DNA of 64,000 nt, taken from an uncultured Lachnospiraceae bacterium. GTDB taxonomy: Bacteria; Bacillota_A; Clostridia; Lachnospirales; Lachnospiraceae. Within the stretch, counting starts at the first letter, position 1. The number at the start of each line of letters is the position of its first letter. The stretch lies in contig CAJTOU010000010.1 of the NCBI GenBank assembly GCA_910577835.1, forward strand, positions 16,110-80,109. Reading direction: 5' to 3'. The notes under the pieces were generated by a model. The model was not told the DNA's origin. It saw only the letters and a program-made list of their open reading frames with translations, and made no database searches. Positions 62,344 to 64,000 of this stretch are shown here, in pieces. The translations under genes and the position numbers were made by a program.

Positions 62344-62904
62344 CTACTGATTTAATTCTTTTATTCCGCCCCATTTCTGATCTTTTTCCGCAATAATCAG
62401 CTCATCCCTTGTCATTCCTTCCGGCATTGGCCAGTCGACACCGACATCCGGGTCATCCCATTTTAAACCACCTTCATCGTTTGGATGATAGAAATCCGTA
62501 CATTTATATGCAAATTCGGCATAGTCGGATAATACCACAAAGCCGTGCGCAAAATTTTTAGGAATAAAAAACTGTTTTTTGTTTTCTGCTGATAGAACAA
62601 CTCCATGCCATTTTCCATATGTTTTGGAATCCGGTCTTAAATCCACAGCCACGTCAAATACTTCTCCACTGACTACTCTGACAAGCTTATCCTGAGGAAA
62701 ATTTATCTGAAAATGAAGTCCTCGCAGAACGCCTTTCTTTGAACTGGACTGATTGTCCTGTACAAATTCCATATCTATGCCTGCATCCTTATAATCGTTG
62801 TAGTTATAAGTTTCCATAAAATATCCTCTCTCGTCGCCGAATACAGCCGGAGTTATGATTTTTAATCCTTCGATTTCACATGTCTCTACTGTTATCTTTC
62901 CCAT
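62344..62904 (-). CDS. rfbC: dTDP-4-dehydrorhamnose 3,5-epimerase
   Basis: 186 residues, cupin fold. Third enzyme of dTDP-L-rhamnose synthesis. Signature VFGDERGYFMETYN, catalytic His in GVLRGLHFQ, FFIPKNFAHGFVVL and the YHPNDEGGLKWDDPDVG region. rfbB and rfbD are not in the window and are probably upstream to the right. A 14-bp tandem repeat precedes it (62939-62992). Confidence 0.96.
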   Translation of the reverse strand: MGKITVETCEIEGLKIITPAVFGDERGYFMETYNYNDYKDAGIDMEFVQDNQSSSKKGVLRGLHFQINFPQDKLVRVVSGEVFDVAVDLRPDSKTYGKWHGVVLSAENKKQFFIPKNFAHGFVVLSDYAEFAYKCTDFYHPNDEGGLKWDDPDVGVDWPMPEGMTRDELIIAEKDQKWGGIKELNQ

Positions 62905-62938
62905 TATCTTTCAATCCTTTCTGTATATAATCTGCTTA

Positions 62939-62992
62939 TTATAATTTTCCTGTTATAATTTTCCTGTTATAATTTTCCTGTTATAATTTTCT
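62939..62992. repeat. 14-bp tandem repeat between rfbA and rfbC
   Basis: Almost four units of ttataattttcctg (starts 62939, 62953, 62967, 62981). Lies in the gap after rfbA. AGGAAAATTATAAC on the coding strand has ribosome-site-like and -10-like words, so copy number may tune rfbC expression; this is a guess. Confidence 0.85.
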
Positions 62993-63029
62993 CATTTTTT
63001 ATATATTTAAAATACAAAAAATATTGCAT

Positions 63030-63899
63030 TTATAATCCATTTGCAATATCCGCAAGATATTGTCCGTATTCTGTCTTCATAAGAGGTTCTGCCAGCTTTA
63101 ATAACTGTTCCTTATTGATAAAACCACGTTTATATGCGATTTCCTCAATACATGAAATATATAACCCCTGTCTTTTCTGGAATGCAGACACAAAATCCGC
63201 CGCCGCAAGAAGCATATCATGATTTCCTGTATCCAGCCATGCAAAACCACGACCCAGTGTTTCGACATGAAGAGTTCCTCTTTTCAGATATTCATTGTTT
63301 ACAGATGTGATTTCTATTTCGCCTCTGGCCGATGGCTTTACATTTTTTGCAATCTCTACAACATCATTATCATAAAAATACAGTCCCGGCACTGCATAAT
63401 TTGACTTTGGATGCTCTGGTTTTTCTTCAATCGAAAGCGCTGTTCCCTCTTCGTCAAACTCCACGACACCATATTCTCTCGGGTCTTTTACATAGTAACC
63501 AAAAATGGTTGCTCCGGTTTTTCTCTCGGCAGCATGCTTTAGTACTCTTGAAAAACTCTGCCCATAGAATATATTATCTCCCAATACAAGCGCTACATTG
63601 TCGTTTCCTATAAATTTCTCACCAACAATAAACGCATCGGCAAGTCCTCTCGGAGTTTCCTGAATGGCATACTGAATATCCATACCAAGCTGTGAACCAT
63701 CACCAAGCAGGGCTTCAAATACCGGCAGGTCTCTTGGAGTTGAAATAATCAAAATCTCTCTGATTCCTGCAAGCATAAGTGTTGACAGCGGATAATAAAT
63801 CATCGGTTTGTCATAAATCGGCATAATCTGTTTTGAGATTGCCTTTGTTAATGGATAAAGACGGGTTCCTGAACCGCCTGCTAAAATAATACCTTTCAT
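63030..63899 (-). CDS. rfbA: Glucose-1-phosphate thymidylyltransferase
   Basis: 289 residues. First step of dTDP-rhamnose synthesis, dTTP plus glucose-1-phosphate (supplied by the phosphohexomutase at 12 kb). Motifs: GGSGTRLYPLT (nucleotide loop), KPMIYYPLSTLMLAGI, VLGDNIFYG, EYGVVEFD and AWLDTGNHD. First gene of the polysaccharide operon in this window; ATG 63899 follows GAGAGG. Confidence 0.97.
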   Translation of the reverse strand: MKGIILAGGSGTRLYPLTKAISKQIMPIYDKPMIYYPLSTLMLAGIREILIISTPRDLPVFEALLGDGSQLGMDIQYAIQETPRGLADAFIVGEKFIGNDNVALVLGDNIFYGQSFSRVLKHAAERKTGATIFGYYVKDPREYGVVEFDEEGTALSIEEKPEHPKSNYAVPGLYFYDNDVVEIAKNVKPSARGEIEITSVNNEYLKRGTLHVETLGRGFAWLDTGNHDMLLAAADFVSAFQKRQGLYISCIEEIAYKRGFINKEQLLKLAEPLMKTEYGQYLADIANGL

Positions 63900-63954
63900 A
63901 TCTTACCTCTCATATTTTATACATGTTTGTTTTCATTATTGACTAATCTTTAAA

Positions 63955-63983
63955 AGTATATCACTAAATCCAAAATTTAACAA
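63955..63983 (-). promoter_or_regulatory. Predicted promoter of rfbA operon
   Basis: Minus strand TTGTTA (63978-63983), 17-bp spacer, TATACT (63955-63960). Leader about 50 bases. It may drive the whole run down to 52536 if no upstream gene is co-transcribed. Confidence 0.55.
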
Positions 63984-64000
63984 CAAGTTTTAATCTCTTC

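Overview
The window looks like chromosome from a low-GC Gram-positive of the Lachnospiraceae (Clostridia), plausibly near Roseburia, Agathobacter or Coprococcus. Evidence: a SipL-type spore protein, a CotS-like kinase fold, a YlxY-type deacetylase, the LL-diaminopimelate route (dapL), an archaeal-type phosphoglycerate mutase beside homoserine dehydrogenase, RF2 with its programmed frameshift, AGGAGG ribosome sites and AT-rich intergenic DNA. No rRNA, tRNA, CRISPR array or intact transposon was seen. Almost all genes are on the minus strand; the exceptions are 41.8-45.8 kb and one MarR gene at 47 kb.

Layout. 1-5.6 kb: the start of a very large secreted GH43 arabinanase-like protein that runs off the left edge. 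6-16.7 kb: mtnN, sipL, a small lipoprotein, an unknown helical protein, a GntR-ispE-PH cluster, phosphohexomutase, a PEGA lipoprotein and a CotS-like protein. 16.9-30.1 kb: PAS protein, MarR-YczE pair, threonine cluster (ACT protein, hom, apgM-type putative homoserine kinase), cheW, prfB, secA, GH36 alpha-galactosidase, flavin reductase and a HEPN/nucleotidyltransferase pair. 30.4-34.7 kb: an unrecognised two-gene operon with a long leader, a KPKTG-anchored surface protein that shares its N-terminal module with the GH43 enzyme, and an LCP ligase. 34.8-41.6 kb: dapL, ANTAR regulator and glnA as one operon, then a deacetylase, an L,D-transpeptidase and RNase H. 41.8-46.3 kb: subtilase, an amino-acid ABC transporter whose binding domain is circularly permuted, and two copies of a fold-back repeat. 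46.3-52.4 kb: zinc-ribbon protein, MarR, ClpX variant, HtrA and a second LCP protein.

52.5-63.9 kb is one minus-strand cell-wall polysaccharide operon: rfbA, rfbC, Wzm-like permease, Wzt-like ATPase with a C-terminal carbohydrate-binding domain, a 1010-residue multi-domain glycosyltransferase, a methyltransferase, a kinase-fold protein ending in a coiled coil, a GT2 enzyme and the priming sugar transferase. Methyltransferase, kinase and coiled coil in that order, next to a Wzt with a binding domain, match the parts of the E. coli O9a chain terminator WbdD but are split over two genes. I read this as a Gram-positive version of capping and length control for a rhamnose-containing polymer, exported by the ABC transporter and attached to peptidoglycan by the neighbouring LCP protein. 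This is the strongest candidate for an undescribed system here.

Other notable structure: a 145-bp dispersed repeat directly upstream of both the phosphohexomutase and hom, structured 5' leaders before mtnN, secA, glnA and the unknown operon, and a clear autoregulatory MarR operator. All functional calls come from reading the sequence and recalled family features; no searches were run.
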